Shown: positions 22,981-36,008, counted from the first letter of the stretch. The stretch is DNA of 64,000 nucleotides from Seriola aureovittata (GCF_021018895.1 NC_079375.1:16209992-16273991), one strand, 5' to 3'. Made by a program: numbers and translations. Notes: generated by a model not told the origin, from the sequence alone.

Positions 22981-25900
22981 CCCCTCTGACCTATTACAGG
23001 GAGCTGAACTGATAGAGATCTTAACATCTGGAGCGTGCAGTGAAACCACAGACATTACATCTTTGTGTGCTACTGCAAGTCACTGGGTTCAGATAACGCC
23101 AGAGGGCTGTTACAGCTGTTAAAGCCTATATTAGCACACTATCTAAATCAGTCATCTATTTTAAGACCTTTTTGCAGAGTCTGACAAAAATAAAAAGCTG
23201 TCTTCATAAACAGTGGGTGCAGTGTATCTGTGTTTGTATCTATACAGTGGGGGGCGTGGGGTTGAGGGTTGTTGGGAAGAGGGGGGGGGGGGGGGGGGGG
23301 GGGGGGGCATGTCTTATGGCTGTAAGGAATGTGTAGCAACATCCCCAGGCAATTTAACGCCCACATGACACATATCCGTGACAGGCCGACACACTGCTCT
23401 GGTGCGGGACTTTGAGGGTCGAGGTGAGCGTCTGTGCGTGTCTCTAACCTGAACTCGAGCCTCTGTCAGTTTGGCCCGCTGAGCCAGTTCCTCTCGCGTG
23501 TAGATGTCAGGGTAGTGTGTGCGTTCGAAGGCCCTCTCCAGCTCCTCCAGCTGCTCCGCTGTGAAGGTGGTCCGACTACGGCGCTGCTTCCTCTTCAGCG
23601 GCAGGCCTGGCTCCGAGTCCACGTCGGAGCCCTCGTCTGAGTGGCTGGCTGAAATCACAAAAAGAGACAGACTGTTACTTCAACATGACACAGAATGAAA
23701 CTAAGTTGCACTACAATAGCCAAACCCGAGACAATAGATTATGCTGAGTACAACACATGGTACAGAGCCACCTTAGATTGTGTCCTCCTGCTCCCTTAAA
23801 GTCCTCAGTGGTTCCTAAGGGGATCAAAAGCCAGAAGCTGCTTGAACATGGATTAAAGAGGGCTAGATCCCTCTGGGGCATCTATTTCCCTGGGACACTG
23901 TGTCTCTCCCAGTCTTAGCCATGCTGTGCACTATGCCAATAGGGTCCCATAGTGAAGAGCAGGCAGCCTTTTGCAGGTGCTTCTTAATCTGTTTGTTGAG
24001 TTGAGGGTAGAAGAGAGCGACTGGGTAACTGGGAGACAGCTATTGGGATCTAATTCAGCAGAAGAAGGAAATCAATGAGGGCTTGAGACTAGAAACAGAG
24101 GACTATTGCTGCATTTCAGGGGGAGGTTACCCATCTATTAAATAATGATTAGGCTCCACAAACTAGCGTGACAGCCTGCTATTGTCCGCCATTACATGTC
24201 TGCAATCCCCCCATCTCTTTCTCAGTCATACACACACACTCACAAACATGCATCTGCTGCGTCTGGGCTGTGGGCTTTCACTCAATAAAAGTAGTCTATG
24301 ACAATGTGTCAAACACAGATGGACACAAGACAGAAAGAGTTGGAATCCACTCCCAAATCCACCCCAGAGGGACCTCTTAGACCTCATGAGGAGGGTTCAC
24401 TGCACCTTTTCGACACTCTATCGACTATGTGGCAAACACCTAAGCTGAGGGAGAAGAAATGAGGGAGTCAAAAGCAGAGAGACAGGTGTAAGCAAAAGAA
24501 AGGCTTCAGCAGAGGACAGAGGCCTGTCTGTTTCCCCAGACTGCTCATTCTCCCTTTGCCCTCCAGATTTAAAGCTTTAATTAAAAAGTGCCAAGTCAGA
24601 CATGGAGGGGGGTAGCAGGGATCTCCCCTTGCCTCTGGAGCCTCTGGAGCCAAGCAGGAAATGTTTGTGCCGGTTGCCAGTGTGTGTTTGACCAGGCATT
24701 ACACACGGATTTGGTTCCTGGGAATGCTGCTGCGCTCCGGACCGCCGGCACACAAGATTCTGATGCTGAGAAGACCTCTTTATTACAGTTGAACTAAGGG
24801 TGCCACGCTGGCATAAAGGCTCAAAGGGGATTGGCTGGATGCTTATATACTCCTGGAACGTGCACTATGAGTTTGGGATGTGGTTTGTTTAGGTAAGGAT
24901 GTGGCCCGAGACCAGTTGGAGCAAATTTTATAATACAACAGACGTAAGGAGAGGGCCACACAGCATGAAAATCAAACTTGATATTTTTCCTATAAACAAA
25001 TTTCTAATACTGTTTGGATTAGTAAGTGCAACTTGAATTAATCAGCACATACGCAACACTACAGGACGAGACTTGGAGAAACAGCGAGCTAAGTAACATG
25101 TGGTGTCATTACCATTTTAATGATGGAGGAACAGAGGGAGAAAGAAAAAGACAGCGATCCAATGACGGCGCAGAAACGAAAAGATTCTTGAGGGAGGGAA
25201 AGAGAGCTCATAAAACTCCTCAGAGGAGAAAGCTCCCCATTGGCACAGTAGCTCATGTTAACTGCAGAGTGGGGGTGGATCTGTCCTCCTTTGCCCCCTT
25301 TATTTCTGTCTTTCCCTCCCTTTTTTCCCCTCCCTGTTTTTATTATTAGTAACTACAGAGAAAACACTCCATCACTCCGTCACAGACTCTCCCTTAATGG
25401 CAAATGACAGTGTTGCTTTTGTCATCCTCTGGCTTGCGTTTTCTCTTTTGCGCTCTTCCTCTCTCACTCTCTGTTGTTTTGTTTTGTTTTTTTTTTTAAG
25501 AAATGATGTGGCCAAGCCTTTGTATCTTAGCAGGGAAAAGCCTGTGGCAGGGCTCTATTGGACCGATTACCACGCTCCATCTGTAGGAGCCATCAGGGAC
25601 GCCCGGGCCCGCATTCAGGGGCCTGTCACCTGCCCAGCAGGGGAGTGAGGGGGGGAGCTGTAGGGCGAGAAGGGGGCTGTAGGGCCAGGGGATGAGTGGG
25701 GGAATGAAGGGTGGGGGGAGGGAGAAGGGGGGGCACAAAGGGGTCCAGAGAAGGGCTACTGGGGGCTGTGGAGGGGCACAGCAGGGGATCACCCCCTCAT
25801 CCCCTCCCTCCGTGGCCTGAGGGGCACAAAGTTGGGGGGATGGGGGAGTTGGAGGGGTTGACGTGGAGAGGAGATGGGAGGCTGAAGGCACCTGAAGAAG

Positions 25901-28900
25901 ATGCTGGGGAACGGGTGTGGGGTGCCAAGCGAAGGAGAATGGGGGGGGTGCTGGTCATTCTTAAAAGTGGGACCTGTCCCTTCCATCTCATGCACTCACT
26001 TCTCCTCTCTGTCTCTCTGTGCTCACCCGTCGCTGCGTCCACATCTTTTGACATTTTCAAACGAGGCCCTTACGCTGCTGCGGATCACTTTTAAGGCACG
26101 CTGGTGCAGAAGCAAGCTTGTTCCCACACATTCCCCACAACAAACGGCAGAAGAGGATACTAAACACACAAAGGAAGGCCTCGACCTCCTTACTTAAACA
26201 CCCAAATCAAATTTTACGCTGCAGCTAAAGCACTAGGGAGCTGAAACTAGTCCATAGCCACTCACAGTTTGGCTGTGGCTCTGACAAGAATCTTAATAGA
26301 AAGATAGATTATTATCCTTCAAGCGGAAATTGGGGCTGCTGCAGAATTATCCATAAAACTGAAATTTGAAAACAAAGTAAGCTGTAGGTTAATAAACTAA
26401 TAACAAGCTAGTTTTGATAGTAGAATTGATAGAGGAACATTTATTTACCATAGTTTAGCAGATAGTGGAGAATTCAACAAGTGAATTCAACAGGTTCCTT
26501 TCACTGTTCAGAGGCTCTTAATTATATTCAACAAGTGTATTTACAGGTGTGTATGTGCCTGCACGCGCAAACAGTACACACACTCAGGAAGAAACGGATA
26601 GGGCTGCAGACCCGTCACTCAAGGTAAACTGAACCATTTATCGATCAAGAGAGGAGACTGACAGGCAGGGAAGATAAACTCCAGAGGGTCACAGATGTGA
26701 ACTTGGGGAACGTCCAGTTCCATTAGCTTCACCTGCAGCAGCAGTGCCTCAAACAGGCCAAAAAAACCAAGTGAGGATTCCAACTGCACGAATAAAGACT
26801 GCTCTTGTTTACTGCGTAGACTACATTGGCCAGGAATTGCCTTGCCAAGCATTCACCCCCCCTCCCACCCGCTCAAGAGATGTTAATATGAAGAGACATG
26901 CACAGGCGCACACATCCATTTATGTGTACACGTGTGCAGAGAAATTCACACAGGCAGCTTAAAACAACAAAATAAAAAAAATGAACAAGACGGGAATAGT
27001 GGCAAAAGTGTAATCTTATCTTATAATCAAAATTGATTTTAAAGGAAATGGAAGAAGCAGGAAAAAGAATGAAAGGAAGGGAGAGGGATGAAGAGCCACA
27101 GTGAGAAAGAGAAAGAGAAGTGGAGCATATGGGGCAGTTTATAGTCTTGTCCTGGTAGGGGCTGGCTAGCCCTTCCTCCAGGGGCTGTTAATAGAGAAGG
27201 TAATTGAGCTGGTGACATGTGTTCGCAACACAAAACAAAGGGCAGAAGAGACAAATGAACTAGTTATTTGCCCAGGGAAGTAGATCTGGCCCTTTCAGAC
27301 CACAGAGCATAGTGCGAGTGGGCCACTGAATAAAATAGTGGCATGCCACATAGAGCCAGAGCGAGCAGATGCACTGGAGGAAAAGAATAGTTAACTGACA
27401 GCTTATGGGCTCAGCTGGGGTTAACAGTTAAGGGAAAAAATGGGAGTGAGTGGGCTGCTCACTTGACTTGCTAAAAAGCCCCCAGGAACCCGCAGCTGCC
27501 TGGGAAAGAAAGGGGGGGGCAGATAGAGAGAAAGAGAGAGAAGAGAGGGAGATGATGATGTGCTGGACAGAAAAAAAAATGGAGTGAATAAGCGCAGGAG
27601 GTTGGCATTTAACGGACAAAGAACTAGCTGGCGATATGACGCTGAAAGATGTATCTCTGTCTAATATTGGTGAAGTGACAAAAAGCCACAAATGGCCCTG
27701 CACTGGCTATTATGTGTGCCCAGTGTGTGGTGGTTATTATTTAGTTCCACTGTGGTGCAGTTAGGTGACAGTTTCACGGTGGCATTTCCACCCTCGGGGC
27801 AGGGACAAAGCAACTGCACGGAACCCACGCGGGGCTGCAGCAACAGGCCAGTCTGCCGCACGTTCCAGTTAAACGGAGACTAACCAGCAGAGATCCACCT
27901 CAGTCCAGCTCTGTTATGAGCAGACAGACAACCAAGCGAATCACCTCATTCGGGATAACAAGTGAAACTCTTTTTCAAATAACAGCAAAACCCTCTGGAA
28001 GTCTTGCGCACCGTAAAAAGAAAGTTCACATATAATCAACATTGGCTGCTTTGTGAGACATCCTGATGTTAAGGAGTCTGTCAGTTCTCATCTTTTCTCA
28101 AACATTATCATAACCTCCTTTTCCTGGGGCCTGATAGTTTTAACAGTCAAGTGACCCTAGGTTAGCCCCTGACCTTTTCACAGCTACTGCACAGCGCTGC
28201 TGCGGTGAAGACGGCCTCAACGCTGACACCCCCCCACCCCCCCCAGCAAAACTTCACAGACACTCAACAGAGAGAGAAACCATCATCACATTCCATGCTT
28301 TCTTTTCTTTCTTTTTTTTTACCCTACAAACACTTAATTGCTGTATTTCTCTTGGTTTTATGAGCTCTGCGCACACATTTTCAACTACTGCAGCATCAAT
28401 GCTTGTATTTCGGCAAATGTAGGAAATAAATCGTGTAACTTTGCAAACATTTGAAAAGAATGTTTTTAGTAGATTTCTCTGTTCAAGGAAGGAAAAGAGA
28501 CATTAATTAAAACAGCAACAGAGTTGTTCTGGCGTGTCCATAATGTGCAATGTGCTGGATGAAACAGCTCCACAAAAACTGAGGCTAAACAAAGTTAAGT
28601 GATTGACAACGCTGTCTGGCTTTACTCAATTAACTATCCCATTGTGCTCCTCTTTGCAGAGTCCCCTCGCCCCCGACCCTTTTCTCTTCTCACTCCTTTA
28701 TCCTCCCCATCACAGAGTTTTGCTTGGCTAATACTTCCAAGGAAATAGAGAGCTCTTTTTCTACTGGGGCTCCTCTCCTTGACCTTCCATTGCTCACTGC
28801 TTCTCTTTCAGTCACTTCACAGTGTCTCTGGGGTTAGTGGGGAGAATGTGGAGAGTACATCAGCGCCGAGGGGCCGGCTCAGGGCAGGACCTCAGCCCAT

Positions 28901-29138
28901 TACTTCAAAGTTGGCCTGCATTCATTAATTGTCCTTTGAATTAATATTGGAGGATCACAATGTGGGTGCCAACAGAGAAAGAGGCTTTAATGAAGCATAG
29001 AGTCTGCATTCAGTTGCAGATCAGCTTGTGTGGATTTTTTCTTTCTTTTTTGGAGAAAGAGGGAGCCTCGAGAGTCATGCCAACACAGAACGTAAAAGTT
29101 TTGAGTATTTATATTTGAGAAGAGGGAGAGAAGATCTA

Positions 29139-29180
<42 letters not shown>

Positions 29181-29714
29181 GAGTGCAGAAATATATTGTG
29201 AGTTCTGGTTTGTTTTCCCTAGCAGTCCACTAGGCTAAACTAGCATTATAAACACTATTAACACAGGAAAACACAGCATGAGGCCCAAATATAAATTTCT
29301 TTCATTATCCCAGCCCTGAGAGGAAAATGGAAATGTGGCTGTAACAGACATTCCTCTGGTTGCATTGAGGCCTTCTGTCTCCTGTGACCAGCACGGAGAC
29401 GGTCTCCTCTAACCCTCCAATCTTTAACTCATTCACCGTGGAAATGCAGGGACCCCTAACAAACACACAGGGCTCAGGAAAATCAGCGTCTATCTCTCTG
29501 TTTACAGCTGTGGGTTATTGCCACGCTGCTCAAGTTGCTTTTGCTCCCCCGTGTGTGAGAGAAAGAAAGGTATCTGTTTATATTCATAGATAGTCTCATG
29601 AGAGTAAAAAGTTATGAAACTTTCAAATTGGATTAGATGGCTCGGATGTGGCAGCTACACGTGGTGAATGTATATTACATGCACCTTTTGACTGCTTTAA
29701 AATGTGGTACACTC

Positions 29715-29745
<31 letters not shown>

Positions 29746-32257
29746 GCGCAAATATGATCTTTCTGGTCTCCTTACGCTCTAAATATTCCTCTCTCTAGAT
29801 CCATGCCAAAGTCACAGGGAGCCACTCACCCAGTTTATTTACACAAACAAAGTCCTACTCAGCTCCTTTGACAAAAGCAGCTAAATCTTTCATGTTTTGT
29901 CAGCACTTGATTCCTCCTGTCCCTCTGGCTATTTGCCTGCCTGTGGACAATAGAAGCAGGAGAATGGCAGCAGATTGTTGGAATGCACCTCAATGAAACC
30001 AATTATTACATGTTGACTGCGTTCACCATGGCAGATTTGAAAGAACTGGGCTCATTCAATTTGGCACCGCAGGATTCCCTTTAAAGAAAAGTTATCCCTT
30101 TGACTGTTTGTATTTCTGAGCTTTTCTTTTTCTTCTGCTTCTCTCTCTCCCCGTCACCCCCACTGCCATAAATTGATCCTGCAAGAGTGGCTACTCCTCT
30201 TTCATGACTTTGGTTGCTTTAATTAGTTAAATGAGGCTAAAGTGCTAACAGTAATAAATAGAGGAAAGGATGCTATCAATTAATTCACTCTCACTCATGG
30301 CAAAAACAAATTCTTGGCACCATCGGATTATTCAGTCTTCTGTTTAAAATTATATACCACACAGAGTTGGATACACTCACTGCTTTATGAACAAATGTGA
30401 TAAATGGCACAAACAATTCTTTCAAACATATCTCAAACTGCAGCACAGCTATGCATGTTGTTTAAATTCAGTCCACATAACTCAATAGTTAAAGGAGATG
30501 TAAACAACTTAGCATTAGATTCATCCCAGCAAACATCCTTTTTTTTTTTTTTCCCCACAAAGTCCCAGCCGCTTGCTAATGCCATGCAGACCTGGGGCTG
30601 CCCAGTATACTTTATCCCACAAACCTTAGCAGTCCTTTTCCCAGACAAATAAATCTAAATGAGTCAGCTTTGATCTTCGCACTTAAGGAAAGCCAACAAT
30701 AGTGGTAGAGGAGAAAGGGGCAGAGAGCAACAGGCCTCTCTCCGCCACAACAATAGCCTCTGCAAACACCTACTTAATCAATATTTGGCCAGAAGACACT
30801 CTCCCAGTCCCCAAACCACCCTTTTCACATTCTAATGAAGTGCTATAAAAGAGAAAAACAACAACTACTTCCACAAAGAGACACAAGAATGAAATAGTGC
30901 TCTTCTGTATATCAATGGGGGAAATTGTCTTTCTCTAGATCTGTTTGCATGTAGGATGTCACCTATTTGATGTAAAATAGCTAATGTTATTTGTTTTCTT
31001 TCAAATAAATAATAATAATACCAACCTAAAAGTATTAAAGATACATCAAAAATTTCTTTTCATAATTTCTTCCTCATATAATTTCTGGGTTGCATCAAAC
31101 ACACTCCTTTAAGTTGAACAAAATATTTTCAAAGGTGCATCTTAAAATTAATTTAACAAGCAGGGATGCATCCTAATTTATTGATCAGTCAGATTATTTC
31201 CAATTTTAATAGTCTATTCTGCGCTAAAATGATTTATCTATCGATTTATTTACTGCAGAAATGAGTTTTGGAAGGTAGAAAAGTCAACACTGTCTGATCA
31301 GTATTGGGGATGTGTCTCGCCTGGGAGAGGGAGAGGGAAGTGCCCACAGATATTGCATGAATGTGTGCGCCCTAGGCGGAAAGGAAAGGGGCGGACTTTG
31401 TCTGAGATGAAAGTGGAGAGAAATAAAAGGTTTGGATTTAATCTAGTGGAGAGAAGGCTTTCCCTGCGCTCACTGGCTGAAGGCGTCATGCTCGCTGCGC
31501 AAAGACTGTGACAAAAGCTCCGTGCGCAAAAGTAACGGCACCGTTCAATTTGATTAGGCAAAGGCCTGATGTGAATTTAACACATTTCAGGCAAAAATCA
31601 CGAGCCTTCTTGCAGCTGCCAGATGTGTTAACTTGATGTTTATTTTATTTCTCTGTAGGCCTAAAGTTTTCACCTCTTAAAACCGAACAGCGGACTGAAA
31701 TCCAAACAAAACCACAAGAATGAAAATACGAAATAAACCTGTGCGTCATTACGTGACATCGCCTAAACACCACAACTGTTTTCTATAGGCCTTTTCATCA
31801 ATAATTAACTATAGACCGCATTGTGTCTCCAACAGCAACTTTTCATTTTTGCGGCAACACTCTTCAGCCCCCAGTAGGTCGTAAATCAACAGGTGTTTGC
31901 CTAAAGTCTGAGCAGTTCTTCCCCTATTTTTTTTTTTTTGAATACAAACTGTAAACAGTGGGAAAAGCCCCCAGATTGGCACTTTTTTGAGCATTCTATA
32001 AACCAGGTCGCTCTGGGCCTATTGGTGTCCCTGAATAATTCATCGCTCATTGCGGGTTCATAATGTCTTCTCCCGGCCTTTTGTCAGCACAGTTTTTTCT
32101 CCCTTTCTTTCCCTATTTTGAAAGGCCCTGGCGTCTTTTTGTACACCACTGAGCCGCTCACTGGAGTTTGGCTTTTGTGCGCGTCAAACTGAGGTGTGAG
32201 TCTCAATGGACTCTCCCTGCTTTGTCCCCTGAAGTTCATCCTCAAGTGTCCGATTGA

Positions 32258-32298
<41 letters not shown>

Positions 32299-34700
32299 CA
32301 GGCTTGGAAGTTAGACAAATGTTTGATTATCCACTTAATTTTTTTTCTCTACATTTGTTAAATCTCAGAAGCCTGAGCGCCTGTAAACACCTGACGCTTT
32401 AATGTATTTAATTCTGTGCAGGTTAACTCGATCAATCTTGTAGCCTATTATTAATGCGATATCAAAATGTTATACAAGAGCAGACACATTAATTAATTAT
32501 TATTATTATCATTATTATTATTGCTTGGTCGTCGACTAAACACCTGACAAGTGCAGACAACAAAACTAAAACCTCTATCCACAATGAACCCAGTAATAAA
32601 ACATCTCATTCACAACCTGGATATTCACACAGCCAGGTCAAATGATAAATGTTGCACTTACATCTGTCTCCCAGAATGCCATCGATGCTGTGTTTTGTCC
32701 GCGGTTCGTTTTCCTCCATCTCCCTCTTCACCACTTCATCATCATCTTCTTCATCCTCACCAGGTCCGCCGAACTTCGAGCGCATGATGCGACTGATGGC
32801 GCTCACTGAGACAGAAGTTTGGATACACAGAAAATGCATGAGTACTTTTTAAAAAATATATAAATTAAACAAATAAAAAAAATATAATAAAAAAATGCAA
32901 TCATGTCCGAACAGAAGATTGGTATGTCCACAAACAAGAGGGAGAGTTTTCATACTGTGCATATTTTGTCTAAATATAGGCCTATTAATATGATATTAAA
33001 TATGGTATTTTTTTCACACACATATATGTATATATATATATATATACATACATATGAGCCAATCATTTTCACATCCTTCCTGGTGATATTTCAAACTTTT
33101 TACCAACCTGAGGGGACGTTGTTCCTGTCGCAGATCCCATCTTTCAGTAACTTGTCCCTGATTTCCCAGCTGAACATGCTCGGGTTTTCTGACTTGTACT
33201 CCTCGATTTTCTTGTCCACCTCTGGTGTAGCGGTTTGCTTTTGTGGGAGGAAGGAGAGAAGAAGAGTTTCCACGTCATTTTCTTTTCTTTTTTCTTTTTT
33301 TTTTTTTTTACATTAGGCGAGACAGAAAAGTTGAGTTATCTGTTGGTTTTAAGATTTAGAGTGGCTATACAAATGCAACACTATCATTCAGAAAGTTATT
33401 GGACCACAGAGAGCATATAAAGTCCAGCCCCATCAACTTTTATTAACTTTTACATTTTAAATGTCCTAAAGGCTTTTCCACAGAGGTCCCGTTGAACTAC
33501 ATGACTTTTAGTTTAGTTTTTATTAACGATCACAAGCTCATAGATTATCTACCCTGAGTGTTTCACAGCCGAACAGAAAATGTTATAGCCTTTTAAATAA
33601 AAATGTCCCACTTTGTAGCGCTTGTGTTGCCGGACAGGAAATTTTATATCAACTTTCTGAAAACACTGCTCGGTGTAAAAGGAACTTTTTGTCATTTTCC
33701 TTCACATTTTAGCCACAATTTACCAAAACATCTCCGGCCGTCTCTCTCACCTTTGGCTTGCTGCCTCCGATGGCCCCCGGCCTGATGGAGCCTGTCTCCT
33801 GGTACCGGCAGAGGATTTTGGAGACGCAGCCGTGGGACACCCGCAGCTGCCGGGAGATGACACACGGCCGGATACCGTGATGGGCCATCTCCACGATTTT
33901 ATGGCGGATGTGGTTGGGGAGAGGTCTGCCGTTTATGAAGACACCACCGAGCTGGTTAACCCGACCCTGTCCTAACGGAGTGGAGACTGAGCAGCAGCAC
34001 AGGACATGTAGTTAGTTGAATAACTTGGAGACCGCATCACGAGTCTTGTCTTTGTTTTATATATATAGGCCTATTATGATTTCTTTAGTGAGAAGCAAAA
34101 AAAAAAAGCTGTCAGGAGCAGCGGAACTTTTAAAGTGCAATCAAATATGAAAAATCTAAGTCGTTGTCTTTTACATTTTACATAATCTTACTATTATCAG
34201 CTACAAGGCTATAAATTCAGATTTAAAATTTAAAATAAATCTGAACTGTCCTAAGAGAAGTAAAAAATTCTGGTCGTGGTATGAAAAGGCAAAAATAACC
34301 TCCTGTAGGAAAAAAAATCTGAAAATTTGAAATAGGTCTATCAAAAATATAAAATGTGACACATTACCACGTAAAGAATATGTATAAAAACAATAGCTTA
34401 AAATAAAATTAAAATGTCAAAAGCTCGTCGTGTTGACAGTGGAAAAATGGACTTAAACCTGCAGCTTTTGTCTATAAACTTACATTTCAAACTTCGTTTC
34501 TAATAATAATCAGTTCTAATAATATTTTTGATCGAGCTTGACAACTTAGCTGAAGTTTCCTAAAAGTTGGATTTTTCCTCGAAGTGTAAAGCAGCAACTG
34601 GTGGCGGTGTCTTACCTTCCAGAGAGTATCCACCCCGCGGGTAGTTCTGGTGAGGAGTGGGTCTCATCATTCTCGGTAAACCTCCAGCGAGCGCTGTCAT
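18522..34700 (-). CDS. pax3: pax3, paired-box/homeobox transcription factor (8 coding exons, 486 aa)
   Basis: Exons (5' to 3'): 34700-34616, 33986-33751, 33237-33108, 32805-32662, 23648-23449, 22830-22665, 22491-22271, 18800-18522. They total 1461 nt with all phases consistent. The start [14 protein letters not shown] is typical of Pax3/7. The paired domain spans about 30-158 and contains G-Q-G-R-V-N-Q-L-G and the N-H-I-R-H-K-I-V region. The octapeptide H-S-I-D-G-I-L-G is at 189-196. The homeodomain is at about 219-278, with the paired-class serine in W-F-S-N-R-R. A Ser/Pro/Tyr-rich activation tail follows, ending [10 protein letters not shown]. The stop is reached by reading through the exon 8 boundary (V-R-W-K), parallel to the short mammalian isoform. 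Exon sizes 85, 236, 130 and 166 equal the human ones. Pax3 acts in neural crest, dorsal neural tube and muscle precursors. Adjacent acsl3 supports pax3 over pax7. Which teleost duplicate (a or b) is not resolved. Confidence 0.95.
18801..22270 (-). other. pax3: pax3 intron 7
   Basis: 3.5 kb between exons 7 and 8. No embedded gene is supported. It contains a (GT)n at 19527-19568, a TC run near 19349-19370 and otherwise unremarkable AT-rich sequence. Confidence 0.6.
19527..19568. repeat. (GT)n microsatellite in pax3 intron 7
   Basis: About 21 uninterrupted GT units. Confidence 0.9.
22951..22977. repeat. (GT)n microsatellite in pax3 intron 5
   Basis: About 13 GT units, 120 bp upstream (transcript sense) of the exon 6 acceptor. 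Confidence 0.9.
23281..23307. repeat. G27 homopolymer in pax3 intron 5
   Basis: 27 consecutive G on the plus strand (C27 in the pax3 transcript), starting 142 bp downstream of the exon 5 donor. It is quadruplex-prone on the plus strand. Confidence 0.9.
28880..29015. promoter_or_regulatory. candidate intron 4 enhancer block 1
   Basis: Non-repetitive stretch dense in homeodomain-type ATTAATT and TTAAT motifs and TCF/LEF-like CTTTGAA. It is chosen by composition and motif density only. Confidence 0.25.
29140..29179. repeat. (TC)n microsatellite in pax3 intron 4
   Basis: TCTA units passing into a TC run. Confidence 0.9.
29930..30130. promoter_or_regulatory. candidate intron 4 enhancer block 2
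   Basis: Contains SOX-like ACAATAG (29947-29953) and ATTGTTG (29974-29980), an abutting TEAD/MCAT GGAATG (29980-29985) and AATTATTA (30001-30008). SOX and TEAD inputs are established for Pax3 neural-crest control in other vertebrates; assignment here is inference. Confidence 0.3.
32250..32292. repeat. poly(A) tract in pax3 intron 4
   Basis: About 30 A at 32262-32292, a simple repeat without a recognisable SINE head. Confidence 0.6.
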
Positions 34701-35110
34701 GATTCCTGACTTTCTGTCAGGTGACACTGGAAATGAAGCTGCCGCCGCTGCTCGTCGCTTTTAATCCAAGAAGGAAAAAAAAAACAAACCTTTTGTAGGT
34801 TGCAATATTTCGCCTTCTCTACAGACGCGAAGCAGCCTCCGGTTCCTCGAGTAACAGGTTGAGAAGGAAAGTGAATCCCTCAGAGATGGAGCTGGCTCGT
34901 ATCCGCTGCTCGATGTGAGCTGAGGTGAGAGTTGGAACTATAATGCAGGTTGCTAACAGTCCTGCGAGGATTGGGAGGATGGTTTGAGAGGATGGATGGA
35001 AGTCAAACATTTTATCTGTGCTCTCTGTCCCCTCTGACTCCGCGCTGCGCCTTCTGATTGGCCAAAGACCCGGACGTTCAAAGACCGGAGGAGCTTTGTG
35101 ATTGGACAGC
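34701..35110 (-). promoter_or_regulatory. pax3: pax3 5'UTR and candidate promoter
   Basis: Directly upstream of the start codon. On the minus strand two CCAAT boxes occur (35061-35057 and 35105-35101), with a GC-rich zone around 35030-35095. No strong TATA box is evident. The transcription start cannot be placed from sequence alone. Confidence 0.4.
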
Positions 35111-35524
35111 AGGAGCTCTCCTTCTGTCTGGATTGACCTCACGAGGTCAGCTTGTTGTGTCACAAGCTTCAAACTTTTGACAAAGTGCACAACTTTTGAT
35201 AAAACCTATTCAATAAACACCTGGCTGAAGATGTGTCTGATATCTGCCTGTTTTCCTGCCTCTGCTGGGATTTGTAGATCATGCTCCTCGTCGTTCACAG
35301 TCAGGACACAGCTGCTACAGCAGGAGAGAGTTTACTGATGCACGAAAACTGAACCACTAAAGAGAATCGTACAGGTTGATTTTATGAAGCAGACTCCCAA
35401 ATACTACGAACTATTAAAACCACCGTGTGTAGCTCGTTTCCCCGCGAGCTTCTATTACTCAATAAATAAGTTGGCTAAAAGTTAAATAGTTGTCAGTGAG
35501 TATTTATACACTGCAACTTCTAAG

Positions 35525-35526
<2 letters not shown>

Positions 35527-35580
<54 letters not shown>
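35527..35580. repeat. (AC)27 microsatellite
   Basis: Perfect AC run. Confidence 0.95.
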
Positions 35581-35582
<2 letters not shown>

Positions 35583-35656
35583 GAATTGTTGTTAATGAAA
35601 TAATTAGGGCCTATTGACATATTAACATCAGCACAATAAACATAATAGGCCTAGTA

Positions 35657-35691
<35 letters not shown>
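35657..35691. repeat. (ATT)n microsatellite
   Basis: About 11 ATT units. Confidence 0.9.
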
Positions 35692-35694
<3 letters not shown>

Positions 35695-36008
35695 ATAATA
35701 TGACATTGAATAGCATAAGTGAAAAATATAAAATATTTTTTCGCATCGACATTTTGGGGGACAGAGAAAGAATAAATGTGCATTACTTTTACATTATTAA
35801 CGTGTGGTGCAGCCCAGGTGCTCATTTTGGTGCACAAAGCACGTGCGAGAAAATTTAACATCGACTTATTCCATGAAACGGGGCAAAAGACAAAAGACTG
35901 CAGCAGGTGAGACTATTACAAAGATCACATTTGATTATTCTACAGGGCCCATATTCACCGTGTCATGGAATAAAGTTCTGTCACTGTGAAGTTCTTCTTC
36001 TTTTCATC

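Larger units (their letters stand above)
23649..32661 (-). other. pax3: pax3 intron 4 (9.0 kb), probable enhancer reservoir
   Basis: It separates the exon ending the paired-domain/octapeptide region from the homeodomain exon. No gene is found inside on either strand; long frames at 25.5-26.2 kb are by-products of GC-rich low-complexity sequence. Intron 4 of vertebrate Pax3 is known to hold neural-crest enhancers. Two unrepetitive, motif-rich stretches (28880-29015 and 29930-30130) are the best candidates here. Confidence 0.6.

Noticed and set aside
25397..26197. Several 60-130-codon frames on both strands in pax3 intron 4
   Set aside because: GC-rich, G-run-rich low-complexity sequence gives long frames on opposite strands at once; no domain or conserved start.
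18522..34700. Assignment as pax7
   Set aside because: Exon sizes, the tail [10 protein letters not shown] with an A-F-H-Y-x-K-P distal exon, and adjacency to acsl3 fit pax3 better; the pax7-type tail exon was not seen.
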